From: Calothrix sp. PCC 7507
Lineage (GTDB): Bacteria > Cyanobacteriota > Cyanobacteriia > Cyanobacteriales > Nostocaceae
Length of the DNA: 64,000 nucleotides
Assembly (NCBI RefSeq): GCF_000316575.1
Contig: NC_019682.1
Location: forward strand, 6,745,501-6,809,500
Direction of reading: 5' to 3'
The notes under the pieces are model-generated. The model was not told the DNA's origin. It saw only the letters and a program-made list of their open reading frames with translations, and did no database searches. The position numbers and the translations under genes are program-made. Within the stretch, counting starts at the first letter, position 1; each line of letters starts with the position of its first letter. Positions 53,081 through 62,677 of the stretch are shown here, piece by piece.

Positions 53081-54169
53081 ATGTTATTCAAGGATATTCG
53101 TGATTATCAAATTCTCTTTCTCTCTTTATTCTTAGTTTTGGGAATTGGGACAAGGGACTGGACGCTGAAGCCTGAGTTAATTGGCGTGGCGATCGCTACT
53201 TGTTTATTGACTCAAGGGATATTTTCTGTAGTCAAGAGTCAATGGTCAAGAGTCAAGGGTCAAGAGTCAAGAGTTATTTCTCCCTCATCCTCCCTATCTT
53301 CCCAATCCCCAGTCCCCAATCCCCAATCCCCAATCCCCAGTCCCCAATCCCCAGTCCCCAGTCCCCAATCCCCAGTCCCCAGTCCCCAATCCCCAGTCCC
53401 CAGTCCCCAATCCCCAGTCCCCAGTCCCCAATCCCCAGTCCCCAGCCACCAATCCCTTAGTCTGCGTAGTGCGTTGATTACCTCATTGGGACTGAGTTTA
53501 CTATTGCGGGCTGACCACTGGACGACGATGGCTTTAGGGGCAGTTTGTGCGATCGCTAGTAAATTTCTTTTGCGGGTGGGGGATAAACATGTCTTCAATC
53601 CTGGCAATTTTGGGATAATTACCGCTTTGGTATTCACTCCTGACGCTTGGGTTTCACCAGGACAGTGGGGAGAAGACTGGTGGTATGGACTATTATTTGT
53701 CGGGACTGGCGGGATGATTTTGCAACGAGTCGGTCGTTGGGACACTACAGCCGCTTTTTTAGGTGCTTACTCTCTCCTAGAAGCGATTCGCAATCTTTGG
53801 CTGGGTTGGACTTGGGATGTTTACTTGCACCGTTTGATGAGCGGTTCTCTGCTCTTATTTGCCCTGTTTATGGTGACTGATCCTCGGTCAATTCCCAATG
53901 CTCGAATTGGTCGTGTAGTTTGGGCAATGTGCATCGCCATCTTAACTTTTATCTTGCGTAATTATTTCTTTGTCTCCACTGCAGTTTTCTGGGCACTATT
54001 TATACTTGCACCATTAACCATACTGCTAGATGCTCTTTGGTTAGCCCCGAAATTTTCTTGGCGAGGAAAGGGGGAACAGAGAGATGAAGAAGTAGGGGGA
54101 GATAAGGGAGGTGAGGAAGCTATATCCTCCTCATCTTCACTCTTGTTATCCGATCCTTATTCAGGGTGA
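53081..54169 (+). CDS. RnfD/NqrB-family membrane protein with STRR-coded loop
   Basis: The 362-residue membrane protein resembles the RnfD/NqrB subunit fold: helices at [12 protein letters not shown] and [16 protein letters not shown], then after the insert [45 protein letters not shown], and [22 protein letters not shown]. Most of residues ~52-126 is repeat-encoded: first GTCAAGA heptamers ([10 protein letters not shown]), then CCCCAGT/CCCCAAT heptamers giving the seven-residue unit SPVPSPQ about seven times. Three heptamers equal seven codons, so the frame survives. Its substrate is unknown; no other Rnf genes are near. It is followed by a DUF2330 gene. Confidence 0.88.
   Translation: MLFKDIRDYQILFLSLFLVLGIGTRDWTLKPELIGVAIATCLLTQGIFSVVKSQWSRVKGQESRVISPSSSLSSQSPVPNPQSPIPSPQSPVPSPQSPVPSPQSPVPSPQSPVPSPQSPVPSHQSLSLRSALITSLGLSLLLRADHWTTMALGAVCAIASKFLLRVGDKHVFNPGNFGIITALVFTPDAWVSPGQWGEDWWYGLLFVGTGGMILQRVGRWDTTAAFLGAYSLLEAIRNLWLGWTWDVYLHRLMSGSLLLFALFMVTDPRSIPNARIGRVVWAMCIAILTFILRNYFFVSTAVFWALFILAPLTILLDALWLAPKFSWRGKGEQRDEEVGGDKGGEEAISSSSSLLLSDPYSG
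53233..53276 (+). repeat. GTCAAGA heptamers inside the RnfD-like coding frame
   Basis: Six tandem degenerate GTCAAGA/GTCAATG/GTCAAGG units form the first part of the low-complexity loop. Confidence 0.88.
53301..53446 (+). repeat. CCCCAGT/CCCCAAT STRR inside the RnfD-like coding frame
   Basis: About 21 tandem heptamers are read in frame as Ser-Pro-Val/Ile-Pro-Ser/Asn-Pro-Gln units. The array is the longest in the window and is open in several frames on both strands. Confidence 0.95.
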
Positions 54170-54200
54170 CGGGGTGATAGGGAGAATGCTTGTAACTTTG

Positions 54201-54352
54201 AAGTCCAAACTTCAACTTCCGAACACCAAACTTCAACTTCCGAACACCAAACTTCGACTTCCGAACACCAAACTTCGACTTCCAAACACCAAACTTCGAC
54301 TTCCAAACACCAAACTTCGACTTCCAAACACCAAACTTCGACTTCCGAAGTC
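54201..54352. repeat. 21-bp minisatellite (CTTCGACTTCCGAACACCAAA)
   Basis: About seven tandem 21-base units differ only at two positions (CGACTT/CAACTT and CCGAAC/CCAAAC). The gap between the RnfD-like gene and the DUF2330 gene consists mostly of it. Because the unit is a multiple of three, both strands stay open. Confidence 0.95.
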
Positions 54353-54396
54353 CACAGTTTGAGATCAATACTTAATATGTTGGAGGAATAATTTAG

Positions 54397-55779
54397 ATGA
54401 AGCCTTTAAGATACTTAGTTTCTTTACTGTTGATATTTGTAGTTGTACTGTCTTTTACACCTGCAGCTTGGGCATTCTGTGGATTTTATGTAGCCAAAGC
54501 TGATACAAAGCTGTACAACAAAGCTTCTCAGGTGGTAATTGTCCGGGATGGCGATCGCACTGTTTTGACAATGGCAAACGACTTTCAAGGTGAAGTCAAA
54601 GATTTTGCAATGGTAGTACCCGTACCAACAGTACTGCAAAAAGAGCAAGTCCGCGTTGCTGAACCCAAAATTATCGAGCGTTTAGATGCTTTCAGTGCGC
54701 CGCGATTGGTAGAGTACTTCGACTCAGATCCCTGTGCGCCAATGTATGACTCTGAGAATCTTCCAAGACCCTCAGCTGCACCATCTGCACTAAACGAGAG
54801 TTCAGCTAGGAAAAGGAGCGCTGATAGTTTAGGTGTCACCGTCGAGGCACGTTTCAATGTTGGGGAATACGACATTGTGATTCTCAGTGCTAAAGAATCA
54901 GGTGGATTGGAAACTTGGCTCAACCGCAGTGGTTATAAAATTCCTAAAGGAGCAAAAGAGCTACTCAAACCCTACATCCGCTCCTCAATGAAATTCTTTG
55001 TTGCCAAAGTCAATCTCGATAAATTTGAGCAATCTGGTTATCAATTACTCCGACCTCTGCAAATTTCCTATAAGTCACCCAAGTTCTTATTACCTATTCG
55101 GTTAGGGATGATTAATGCCACCACTGAACAAGACTTGATTGTCTACATTCTCTCACCCAAAGGACAAGCAGAAATCACAAACTACCGCACAGTCAAAGTT
55201 CCTTCCAATGCCAACATTCCCATATTTGTCAAAAAAGAATTTGGCGAATTTTACAAATCTATGTTTCAAACTGCCTACACCAAAGAAGACCGGAAAGTAG
55301 GTTTTTTAGAATATGCATGGGATATGGGCAGTTGCGACCCTTGTTCTGCTGAACCTTTGACCCCTGAAGAACTCAAACAAGCAGGTGTATTCTGGCTAGA
55401 TGGTTCTACCGCTGATGCGCCAGTATCTCCCCGCTTCCGTCGTCCTTTTCCTACTAGTGATGTCTTTATCACCCGGTTACATGTCCGCTACACCCGCGAC
55501 AAATTTCCCGAAGACCCCACATTTCAAGCAACTTCCAACCGCGAATCTTTTCAGGGGCGTTATATCTTACAACATCCTTTCAGTGGTGAACTCAATTGTC
55601 CAGCGGGGCGAGAATACAAACGGACTTTGTCGAGGCGTTTTGAACAGGAAGCACAAACTCTGGCTAGATTAACAAATTGGAATATCCAAGACATTCGTCA
55701 AAAAATGAGGCTGACTGTAGGTAATTTGACAAACTCCTGGTGGGAGAATTTCGTCGCTTGGCTGGGGTTTAGGGATTAG
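54397..55779 (+). CDS. DUF2330 exported protein
   Basis: The 460-residue protein has a signal peptide (LVSLLLIFVVVLSFTPAAWAF). The mature start CGFYVAKADTKLYNKASQVVIVRDGDRTVLTMANDFQG is the DUF2330 signature. Cys residues (DSDPCAPMYD, GSCDPCSAEPL) may form disulfides or bind metal. A hydrophobic aromatic C-terminus (NSWWENFVAWLGF) may associate with the membrane. GGAGG lies ten bases before the ATG. The function is unknown; genes of this type often accompany RnfD-like genes in cyanobacteria (recollection). Confidence 0.9.
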   Translation: MKPLRYLVSLLLIFVVVLSFTPAAWAFCGFYVAKADTKLYNKASQVVIVRDGDRTVLTMANDFQGEVKDFAMVVPVPTVLQKEQVRVAEPKIIERLDAFSAPRLVEYFDSDPCAPMYDSENLPRPSAAPSALNESSARKRSADSLGVTVEARFNVGEYDIVILSAKESGGLETWLNRSGYKIPKGAKELLKPYIRSSMKFFVAKVNLDKFEQSGYQLLRPLQISYKSPKFLLPIRLGMINATTEQDLIVYILSPKGQAEITNYRTVKVPSNANIPIFVKKEFGEFYKSMFQTAYTKEDRKVGFLEYAWDMGSCDPCSAEPLTPEELKQAGVFWLDGSTADAPVSPRFRRPFPTSDVFITRLHVRYTRDKFPEDPTFQATSNRESFQGRYILQHPFSGELNCPAGREYKRTLSRRFEQEAQTLARLTNWNIQDIRQKMRLTVGNLTNSWWENFVAWLGFRD

Positions 55780-56092
55780 GAGAATATCCCTCAATACATT
55801 TGATAAGAGGCAGGGGGTAGGAGAAAAGGTACAAACCGAGTGTTTGTGGGCGAAAGCACCACTGCTCCCCGCTCCCCTGCTTTTTCATAATTTCGTAGTA
55901 AGCACTTTAGGGACTTCCAGAAAATAAATTATCCAATTTACTTAGATAATATTTCTTTCTCCCCCTGCTCCCTGCTCCCTGCCCCCCTGCCTACTCAGTG
56001 ATAGGATATTTTTTAGTTGGAAGTCCCTTAGTCCTGACTACGAACATCGTATATCCACAAATTTCAACTTGACACAATGCTTTTGGAGTTAG
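55780..56092. other. Intergenic region with repeats between convergent genes
   Basis: It contains CCCTGCTCC-type heptamers (55960-55990) and the inverted pair AGGGACTTCCAG (55910) / TTGGAAGTCCCT (56018). No gene is seen. Confidence 0.5.
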
Positions 56093-58405
56093 CTAATAGT
56101 TCATGCTGATCTTATTCACAATGGACATACCCTGAATCCGCCATGTACCCTCTAGGCGAATCAAGTCATAGCGAACTCGCAAAGTTTCGTCTGAAGACTT
56201 CTTAATTTGACCATTTTCATAAAACTGTGTTAACTCTTTCACCGTAGCTTGTACTACTGCGTGGTCTGGATCTGATTCAGTTTTGTCTATAGATTCTACC
56301 TTCACGCTGTGATCATACTGCCGATAACGGTTATCCGTTCTATCCTGCTGGGCAATTAAACGCCATTGGGATAGGGCTGAACCAGTTAAAATCTTTTGTA
56401 AGCTATCAATTTCATGTTTTGGTCCTAGAGCGATCGCTTTAGTAGATAGCCAATTGCGAATGGTTTCCTCTGCAGTGGCATTAGCTAAAGGTTCCTCTGG
56501 TGATGGCTGCGGACTATTTTTGTCAGGAATGGCTATTGGTGGTTGATCAATTTGGATGAATAACTGTTCACCGTGTAAAGATGCTTGAGGGAAAAAGAGA
56601 TTTTTTACCCAGCCAAAAGTTGTGGAGATAATTAACCATAAAACTAATACAGCTACCAAAGAGGCCAACACCGTCCACACCAAACGGGTTTTGCCTTCTA
56701 GCGTATTGGCAAAGATGCGCCGTCGTTGAGGATAGCGATGACGATTTTCTGATACTTGGTCTCGACTGTTAGATGATGCTGGCTTTCTTCGTCGGTGCTT
56801 TTGAGTGTTACTAGGTGGAGAAGCCTTAGCTGAACCATTCAAGCTGTGGTTAGCAACTCTGGCTGTGCGTTCCGCAGTAGGCATCTGTGCCATAGAAGTT
56901 TCTGATGTTGTACTCCCAGCAGCCGCAGGAGTAGCTGATATATTCCAACTGGATGATGAGGATCTTGAGGGTGTTCCTGGTAATTCTGGATCTGGTGTGC
57001 GGTTTTGATAAAATTGTCGAGAATTTCCAGCAGGGTGACGACGGCGATTACTATTTGCTTGGAGAGGAGAAAATGACTGGCGGTTAATTACAGCCCACTC
57101 ATTGGTTGCTTCAGCATCTGTTGGCAGGGTTTCTAAATAAGCTTGGACTTTTTGTTCGGCAAAATAATCTTTAAGGGAAGCTTGCTGCTTTGCCAAATCT
57201 CGAAAGTGGGGAAAAACTTCGTGTTGTAACCACTGTTCTCCATATAGACATAGCCCCGGTAGTATGTCTGGAGAGTCCTGAGATTTCTCCCGAATAAAAG
57301 CTAGGGCTTCATACTCTTGGCTGAGTTCTAAAACACGGGTGGCCTCTTCGGTTTGCCCTAGCAGTAGGGCGCAGAGTGATTGTTCTAAATGTACATCTTG
57401 GCGTTTGCCTAGACGCACCAACATTTGTTTTGCTTGGCGAATTAAAGCTGGTTGACGCTGGGCAAATCCCCGTGCTATCAAGGCATAGACGGCCAAGTAG
57501 GTGGCGACAGCAGAGGGGCGTTTGCTTTCCGCCTCAAACAACTTGTGTTGTTCTGCGACTGTCAAGTAATTCCGCAACTGCTGGATAAATCGCAGAAAGT
57601 CATCGATGTTGAGGCCAGATTCATCATCGCCATTGCCATCAATCCCGCCGCGATCGTCTAGGATGTTCTGCAATAATTCCAAACCTTGGCGTCGTTCAGC
57701 AGTTTTGACTTCTGGTAGTGCCAGTAATTCTAAAATTCGATATGGTCGCAATTTGTACAGATCCGCCTGAATTTCATCCTGTACACTCACAAATAAACCT
57801 TCGTGGAATAAAACTTCCTGGCCAGTTTCTAGAGAATTGGCGGCGTTTTCGTAGTGGCCTTGCTGCCATTGCTCACGACCCAGTTCTAGGCACGCCAAGG
57901 CAATAGTGAGGACAACATCAGGGCGATCGGGATTGTTGGGGTCTTCCTCGCTCGTCGGATAATTGCCTGTTCTAGTAGATGTGCTGTTTTTATTTACCAG
58001 GTATGGACGACCCAGTTTCAATACGATTTCGTATTCCCCTAGGTCTTGCAGGATCAATAAAGCACCCACTAATTCGTCTTGGGTAATTTCGATGCTGAGA
58101 CTTTGGGCGTCAATGCCACCGTTGTTGTTCTCTGGGCGATTGTCTACTGCTACGGTCCGAGAGGCAGTACCATCAGGATCATAGGCATGGGCAAGATACA
58201 GCTGATCGTAACTGCTGCGTTCTTTGGGATCTGATAAAACCACGTAAGCTTCTTCTATGAGTTGTTTGCGAGAAGAAATTGCTGCTTGTGAATACTCACG
58301 TCGCGGCATTTGCACAATGCGATCGCTGTATGCCTGCCGCAATTGTTCATAACTTGCCGCTAACGGTAGTCCTAAAATTCGGTAGTAATCTAGCGGAATT
58401 CGCAC
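56093..58405 (-). CDS. ftn2: Cell division protein Ftn2/ZipN (ARC6 homologue)
   Basis: The 770-residue divisome organiser anchors FtsZ to the membrane and is ancestral to chloroplast ARC6. The N-terminal J-like domain (LDYYRILGLPLAASYEQLRQAYSDRIVQMPRREYS) lacks HPD, having MPR instead. A long helical region (TPR-like, ~130-420) and a Ser/Pro-rich linker follow. One membrane helix lies near residues 575-597 (LVWTVLASLVAVLVLWLIIS). The C-terminal domain is DUF4101/IMS (EETIRNWLSTKAIALG...RVRYDLIRLEGTWRIQGM), which in ARC6 faces outside. The start is GTG 58405. It is monocistronic. Confidence 0.95.
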   Translation of the reverse strand: MRIPLDYYRILGLPLAASYEQLRQAYSDRIVQMPRREYSQAAISSRKQLIEEAYVVLSDPKERSSYDQLYLAHAYDPDGTASRTVAVDNRPENNNGGIDAQSLSIEITQDELVGALLILQDLGEYEIVLKLGRPYLVNKNSTSTRTGNYPTSEEDPNNPDRPDVVLTIALACLELGREQWQQGHYENAANSLETGQEVLFHEGLFVSVQDEIQADLYKLRPYRILELLALPEVKTAERRQGLELLQNILDDRGGIDGNGDDESGLNIDDFLRFIQQLRNYLTVAEQHKLFEAESKRPSAVATYLAVYALIARGFAQRQPALIRQAKQMLVRLGKRQDVHLEQSLCALLLGQTEEATRVLELSQEYEALAFIREKSQDSPDILPGLCLYGEQWLQHEVFPHFRDLAKQQASLKDYFAEQKVQAYLETLPTDAEATNEWAVINRQSFSPLQANSNRRRHPAGNSRQFYQNRTPDPELPGTPSRSSSSSWNISATPAAAGSTTSETSMAQMPTAERTARVANHSLNGSAKASPPSNTQKHRRRKPASSNSRDQVSENRHRYPQRRRIFANTLEGKTRLVWTVLASLVAVLVLWLIISTTFGWVKNLFFPQASLHGEQLFIQIDQPPIAIPDKNSPQPSPEEPLANATAEETIRNWLSTKAIALGPKHEIDSLQKILTGSALSQWRLIAQQDRTDNRYRQYDHSVKVESIDKTESDPDHAVVQATVKELTQFYENGQIKKSSDETLRVRYDLIRLEGTWRIQGMSIVNKISMNY

Positions 58406-59191
58406 AGCCTACTTCCTCTGCACCGTAATCGACATAATTCACCTAGAGCATTCCAGGCATGTAAAACCGTGCCATAATAATATCGTGTTGACTTGACATT
58501 ACAAGTGTATATTGCAACAGCTCGTTTTGTGCCTTCCCGAAATTTGAGTCATATTTTAGTACCAATATTTTGCCTTCGCCTAGGAAGCGTCAGCTGTTTG
58601 TCTTAATTCTTAGTAATTTATCTGTCAGTATTGACATCAACCTTTGATACTATAAAGCACAAACACCGCTAATAACAGCGGTATAAATCTTTCCAGAATC
58701 TAGATTGCTTTATTTGGAGGACTACGCTGCTATGTAGTGTCAGAAACACTACTTTGGATAGGTGATCCTGATAAATAGAGAAAAAGATTGTATCATTATC
58801 TGACTCTAATTACAATTCTTGAAGAAGGCAATAGGCAATTTTCTGTTAAGCTCTCTTCGCTGTTGCCTGTTCCCTCCTTAACTAACAACGGGTAAAACTA
58901 TCTGCGCTCATTTTTGCCAAATTGTTCATGAATATGCAGAAAGGGAGCTATTCTGACTGGTAGCCTAATAAAAGGGAGTGCAAAGTCGGGAGCAATATAT
59001 TCTGAGGGTGCAAGTTTAGCAGAGTCCACGCTAAAAAGCTAAAAATTTCCCTACTCCCGCAAAACATTGACTGGTGCATTGAGCTTGGTTGTTGACTTCA
59101 GAAACTTTAGCTGATTAACAGCTTGGCCGTATGAGAGTAATTTATTAGAGATGGTAGCTTTCCGATTTAAGACAGGGATACTAAAAAAATA
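58406..59191. other. Long intergenic region between divergent ftn2 and pdhA
   Basis: It should contain the promoters of both genes; TTGACA at about 58634 and TATAAA about 14 bases later are weak candidates. AT-rich and without coding frames of note. A stretch with AGGCAAT (58826) belongs to the heptamer repeat family. Confidence 0.45.
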
Positions 59192-60226
59192 ATGGTTCAA
59201 GAACGTACATTACCCAAATTTGATACTGCTACTGCCCGAATTTCCAAAGAAGAAGGGCTGCGGTTATATGAGGACATGATCTTAGGGCGCTTTTTTGAAG
59301 ATAAATGCGCTGAAATGTACTACAGAGGCAAAATGTTTGGTTTTGTCCATCTGTACAACGGTCAAGAAGCTGTTTCTACTGGTGTGATCCAAGCGATGCG
59401 ACCAGGGGAAGATTTTGTTTCTAGTACCTACCGTGACCATGTCCATGCGCTGAGTGCAGGAGTACCAGCCAGAGAGGTAATGGCAGAGCTATTTGGCAAA
59501 GCCACAGGTTGCAGCAAGGGGCGCGGTGGTTCCATGCACATGTTCTCTGCAGAACATGGCTTGCTGGGTGGTTATGCTTTCGTCGCCGAAGGTATTCCTG
59601 TCGCAGCTGGTGCGGCTTTTCAAAGCAAATACCGTCGCGAGGTGATGGGAGATGCCAACGCCGACCAAGTGACCGCTTGCTTTTTTGGTGATGGTGCTGC
59701 TAACAACGGTCAGTTTTTTGAGACACTAAATATGGCAGCGCTCTGGAAACTGCCAATTATTTTTGTGGTGGAAAACAATAAATGGGCAATTGGCATGGCT
59801 CACGATCGCGCTACTTCTGACCCAGAGATTTACAAAAAAGCCAGTGTGTTTAACATGGTGGGTGTGGAAGTAGATGGGATGGACGTTTTAGCAGTCCGCG
59901 CCGTCGCTCAAGAAGCCGTCGCCCGCGCCCGTGCAGGTGAGGGACCAACATTGATTGAAGCCCTAACCTATCGTTTCCGGGGTCACTCCCTGGCTGATCC
60001 AGATGAAATGCGTAGCAAAGCTGAGAAAGAATTTTGGTTTGCTCGTGACCCCATTAAAAAGTTAGCAGCTTATTTAATTGAGCAAAATCTGGCGGATCAG
60101 GAGGAACTCAAAGCCATTGAGAAGAAAATTCAGGAAGTTATCGACGACGCTGTGAAGTTCGCCGAAAGCAGTCCGGAACCAGATCCTAGCGAGTTATATC
60201 GCTTTGTATTTGCGGAAGACGAGTAG
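59192..60226 (+). CDS. pdhA: Pyruvate dehydrogenase E1 component, alpha subunit
   Basis: Thiamine-diphosphate-dependent subunit that decarboxylates pyruvate in the PDH complex, supplying acetyl-CoA. The 344 residues match the family. The ThDP motif is seen as [31 protein letters not shown], with GGSMHMF and [13 protein letters not shown] (phosphorylation-loop region in other organisms) also present. The E1 beta gene is not adjacent, as is common in cyanobacteria where pdh genes are scattered. The start is ATG 59192. Confidence 0.96.
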   Translation: MVQERTLPKFDTATARISKEEGLRLYEDMILGRFFEDKCAEMYYRGKMFGFVHLYNGQEAVSTGVIQAMRPGEDFVSSTYRDHVHALSAGVPAREVMAELFGKATGCSKGRGGSMHMFSAEHGLLGGYAFVAEGIPVAAGAAFQSKYRREVMGDANADQVTACFFGDGAANNGQFFETLNMAALWKLPIIFVVENNKWAIGMAHDRATSDPEIYKKASVFNMVGVEVDGMDVLAVRAVAQEAVARARAGEGPTLIEALTYRFRGHSLADPDEMRSKAEKEFWFARDPIKKLAAYLIEQNLADQEELKAIEKKIQEVIDDAVKFAESSPEPDPSELYRFVFAEDE

Positions 60227-60228
60227 AT

Positions 60229-60286
60229 TGTTAATGGTTGACGGTTGACGGTTGACGGCTGACGGTTAACTGTTGACTGTTGACTA
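60229..60286. repeat. STRR GTTGACG/GTTGACT heptamers
   Basis: About seven tandem units immediately after the pdhA stop codon, between pdhA and the aldose epimerase gene. Confidence 0.88.
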
Positions 60287-60331
60287 GGGAGAGGGGAGAT
60301 GAGGGTGACAAATGACAAATGACAAATTAGG

Positions 60332-61210
60332 ATGAAATTTATGTTTGCGATCGCCCAAAAACAACAACAATACAAAACCTACATCCTCTCGGACGAAACC
60401 GCAAAATCTGAAGTGGAAGTCGTACCAGAACGCGGTGGTATCATCACCCGTTGGCGGATTGGGGGACAGGAAATTTTCTATCTAGACACTGAACGGTTTA
60501 CACATCCTGAATTAAGTGTCAGGGGTGGGAATCCGATTTTATTTCCCATCTGCGGCAACCTACCGGATAATACATATATCCACAACGGTAAGCAGTATAC
60601 CCTTAAGCAACATGGCTTCGCCCGTGACTTACCTTGGGAAGCTACTGAGCAAAGAACAGAAGATAAAGCTAGCCTCACGGTTGTTCTCAACAGCAACGAG
60701 GAAACCAAGGCTGTTTATCCTTTTGACTTTCAACTGGCTTTTACCTACGAATTGCAAGGTAACACCCTAGAAGTTCGTCAGGAGTATAAAAATTTGTCCT
60801 CGGAACCATTGCCGTTTTCTGCTGGTTTCCATCCTTACTTTCTCTGTGGTGATAAAACTCAACTAAAGTTTGAGATTCCCTCAAACCAGTATCAAGACAA
60901 TAAAACCAAAGAATTTCACTCCTTTGACGGCAATTTTGATTTTAACCAGGACGAGATTGATTTTGCCTTTGGACAACTCAAGAGCAAATCTGCCACGGTG
61001 ATCGATAGTAGCCGGAAGTTAAAGCTCACCTTAGATTATGATGATTTTTCTACCTGGTTGGTATTTTGGACAGTTAAAGGCAAGGAATTTTATTGTTTAG
61101 AGCCGTGGAGTGCTACCCGCAACGCCCTCAACACTGGCGCAAATTTGACTGTGTTAGATCCAGGAGGTAGTCTCACCACATCTATCAGGTTAGCAGCGAA
61201 CTTTTTCTAA
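60332..61210 (+). CDS. Aldose 1-epimerase family protein
   Basis: The 292-residue galactose-mutarotase-like protein has the family patterns VVPERGGIITRWRIGGQEIFYLD, GGNPILFPICGNLPD, KQHGFARDLPW (conserved His) and AGFHPYFLCGD, then the C-terminal WSATRNALNTG. It interconverts sugar anomers (or hexose-6-phosphate anomers in the YeaD subgroup). The start is either ATG 60332 or ATG 60341; I keep the first. It follows pdhA at about 100 bases with a heptamer repeat between. Confidence 0.92.
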   Translation: MKFMFAIAQKQQQYKTYILSDETAKSEVEVVPERGGIITRWRIGGQEIFYLDTERFTHPELSVRGGNPILFPICGNLPDNTYIHNGKQYTLKQHGFARDLPWEATEQRTEDKASLTVVLNSNEETKAVYPFDFQLAFTYELQGNTLEVRQEYKNLSSEPLPFSAGFHPYFLCGDKTQLKFEIPSNQYQDNKTKEFHSFDGNFDFNQDEIDFAFGQLKSKSATVIDSSRKLKLTLDYDDFSTWLVFWTVKGKEFYCLEPWSATRNALNTGANLTVLDPGGSLTTSIRLAANFF

Positions 61211-61272
61211 AGCACTTTACAAATCCAAGGATGTTTGTGCTAGACTTACAAAGTTGCGAAAATTAAATAAAC

Positions 61273-61344
61273 GGGTCGCTAACTCAACGGTAGAGTACTC
61301 GGCTTTTAACCGATTAGTTCCGGGTTCGAATCCCGGGCGACCCA
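61273..61344 (+). tRNA. tRNA-Lys (TTT)
   Basis: The cloverleaf is complete: acceptor GGGTCGC/GCGACCC, D-arm ACTC/GAGT, anticodon stem-loop CTCGG-CTTTTAA-CCGAT with anticodon TTT (one C-T mismatch at the first pair), T-arm CCGGG-TTCGAAT-CCCGG, and discriminator A. CCA is not encoded. Confidence 0.96.
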
Positions 61345-61756
61345 TATAAAAGAACATCAAATTCTATATCGTACAAAAAAGCGATCGCTTATGTTAACCA
61401 AGAAAGTGCGATCACTCTGGTGCTTTCAGAGCATCACTAAACATTTGTCCTAGTCCAGTCAACGCCAGCGCACCAGGACGAATTAGTCAGTATGAATGAT
61501 TCCTATCCTGTACTTGCTATCATGTCTACCCAATTAGCCATAATTCTTCAGACCCCCACTCCTCACCTTTCTCAACAAACATGGCTGATACCATCGATTT
61601 GTCTCTAGCTCTTTCCTGTACCCCTTCTGCTCATGAGCAACATAGCAGAGATAATAAGTACCTGTGCAAAAACAATGGAAACGCTGTTTGAGGGATTAAT
61701 TCAGTGTCATTCAACTCTTACACAGATGCCGTTTGTCGTATATTTACCCTTGACTA
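61345..61756. other. Intergenic region after tRNA-Lys
   Basis: No convincing gene. On the minus strand near 61410-61490 a short protein-like stretch (RPGALALTGLGQMFSDALKA) is open and may be a remnant of a deleted gene's end. A frame opening at 61633 is a shadow overlapping the next gene's start. Confidence 0.4.
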
Positions 61757-62677
61757 ATGATGCATCAAAGTTCTGGTCGCTGGCGCTTAGGGCTAGCGTT
61801 ATCGATGTTGACGGTCTTTTTGTGGGGAATTCTACCTATTGCCCTGACAGTAACGCTACAAGTGCTTGATGTCTACACAGTCATTTGGTTTCGGTTTTCG
61901 GTGTCGTTTGGGTTGCTGGCTATTTATTTAGGAGTGCAGGGGAAATTACCGACGTTAGAGCGACTACGTGCTGCGTCTTGGAAGTTGTTAGCGATCGCCA
62001 CAATTTTTTTGGCACTGAATTACTTGCTGTTTTTGCAAGGTTTATCACTGACATCCCCTGCTAACGCTGAAGTAATTATTCAGTTATCTAGTCTCCTATT
62101 AGGTTTAGGGGGATTGGTGATTTTTAAAGAACACTATCAGCTGCGTCAATGGCTTGGCGTGAGTGTGCTAATTCTGGGATACATTTTGTTTTTCCATGAA
62201 CAACTAACAAATTTAATTACAGGACATGGTCAATACCTTTTAGGTAGTGGGTTAGTTGTGCTGGGATCAGCAGCTTGGGCTATTTATGCTTTAGCACAAA
62301 AGCAGTTATTACAGTCTTTATCTTCCGCTCAGATTATGCTGATTATTTATGGAGGATGTGCTTTTTTATTCACGCCATTCGCCAAAAATCAAATAGTTTT
62401 GACACTCAGTAACTTGCATTTAGGAATGTTACTTTTTTGTGCTTTAAATACTCTCATTGCCTATGGAGCCTTTGCTGAATCATTAGCACATTGGGAAGCA
62501 TCACGGGTAAGTGCAGTAATAGCTTTAGCTCCTATTGTTACCTTAATAGCAGTAGAAACTGTATCAGTAATTGTACCTGCTTTAATTCCACATGAAAAAA
62601 TGACATTACTCGGAATATTTGGAGCTGTTTTAGTTGTAGTTGGTGCGGTAGTAATTGCCTTAAGAAAAGCTGACTGA
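61757..62677 (+). CDS. DMT-superfamily (EamA) permease
   Basis: The 306-residue inner-membrane transporter has ten predicted helices in two EamA repeats (first: MLTVFLWGILPIALTVTLQVLDVYTVIWFRF; second: GSGLVVLGSAAWAIYALAQK). The typical C-terminal ALAPIVTLIAVETVSVI and GILGAVLVVVGAVVI are present, the former with helix-breaking Pro. It is a drug/metabolite-type exporter; the substrate is unknown. Start choice is between ATG 61757 and 61760. Confidence 0.9.
   Translation: MMHQSSGRWRLGLALSMLTVFLWGILPIALTVTLQVLDVYTVIWFRFSVSFGLLAIYLGVQGKLPTLERLRAASWKLLAIATIFLALNYLLFLQGLSLTSPANAEVIIQLSSLLLGLGGLVIFKEHYQLRQWLGVSVLILGYILFFHEQLTNLITGHGQYLLGSGLVVLGSAAWAIYALAQKQLLQSLSSAQIMLIIYGGCAFLFTPFAKNQIVLTLSNLHLGMLLFCALNTLIAYGAFAESLAHWEASRVSAVIALAPIVTLIAVETVSVIVPALIPHEKMTLLGIFGAVLVVVGAVVIALRKAD

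Noticed and set aside
53301-53446. Possible CRISPR array or telomere-like repeat
   Set aside because: It consists of contiguous heptamers of the known cyanobacterial STRR type, without spacers.
53260-53745. A 161-codon minus-strand frame with repeated WGLGTGD units
   Set aside because: It is the antisense reading of the heptamer array in the RnfD-like gene, open only because the repeat has no stops.
54201-54352. Possible CRISPR array
   Set aside because: The 21-base units are directly adjacent with no spacers, so this is a minisatellite. No cas genes are present in the window.
61633-61869. A 78-codon plus-strand frame
   Set aside because: It overlaps the EamA permease start in another frame and has no recognisable pattern.
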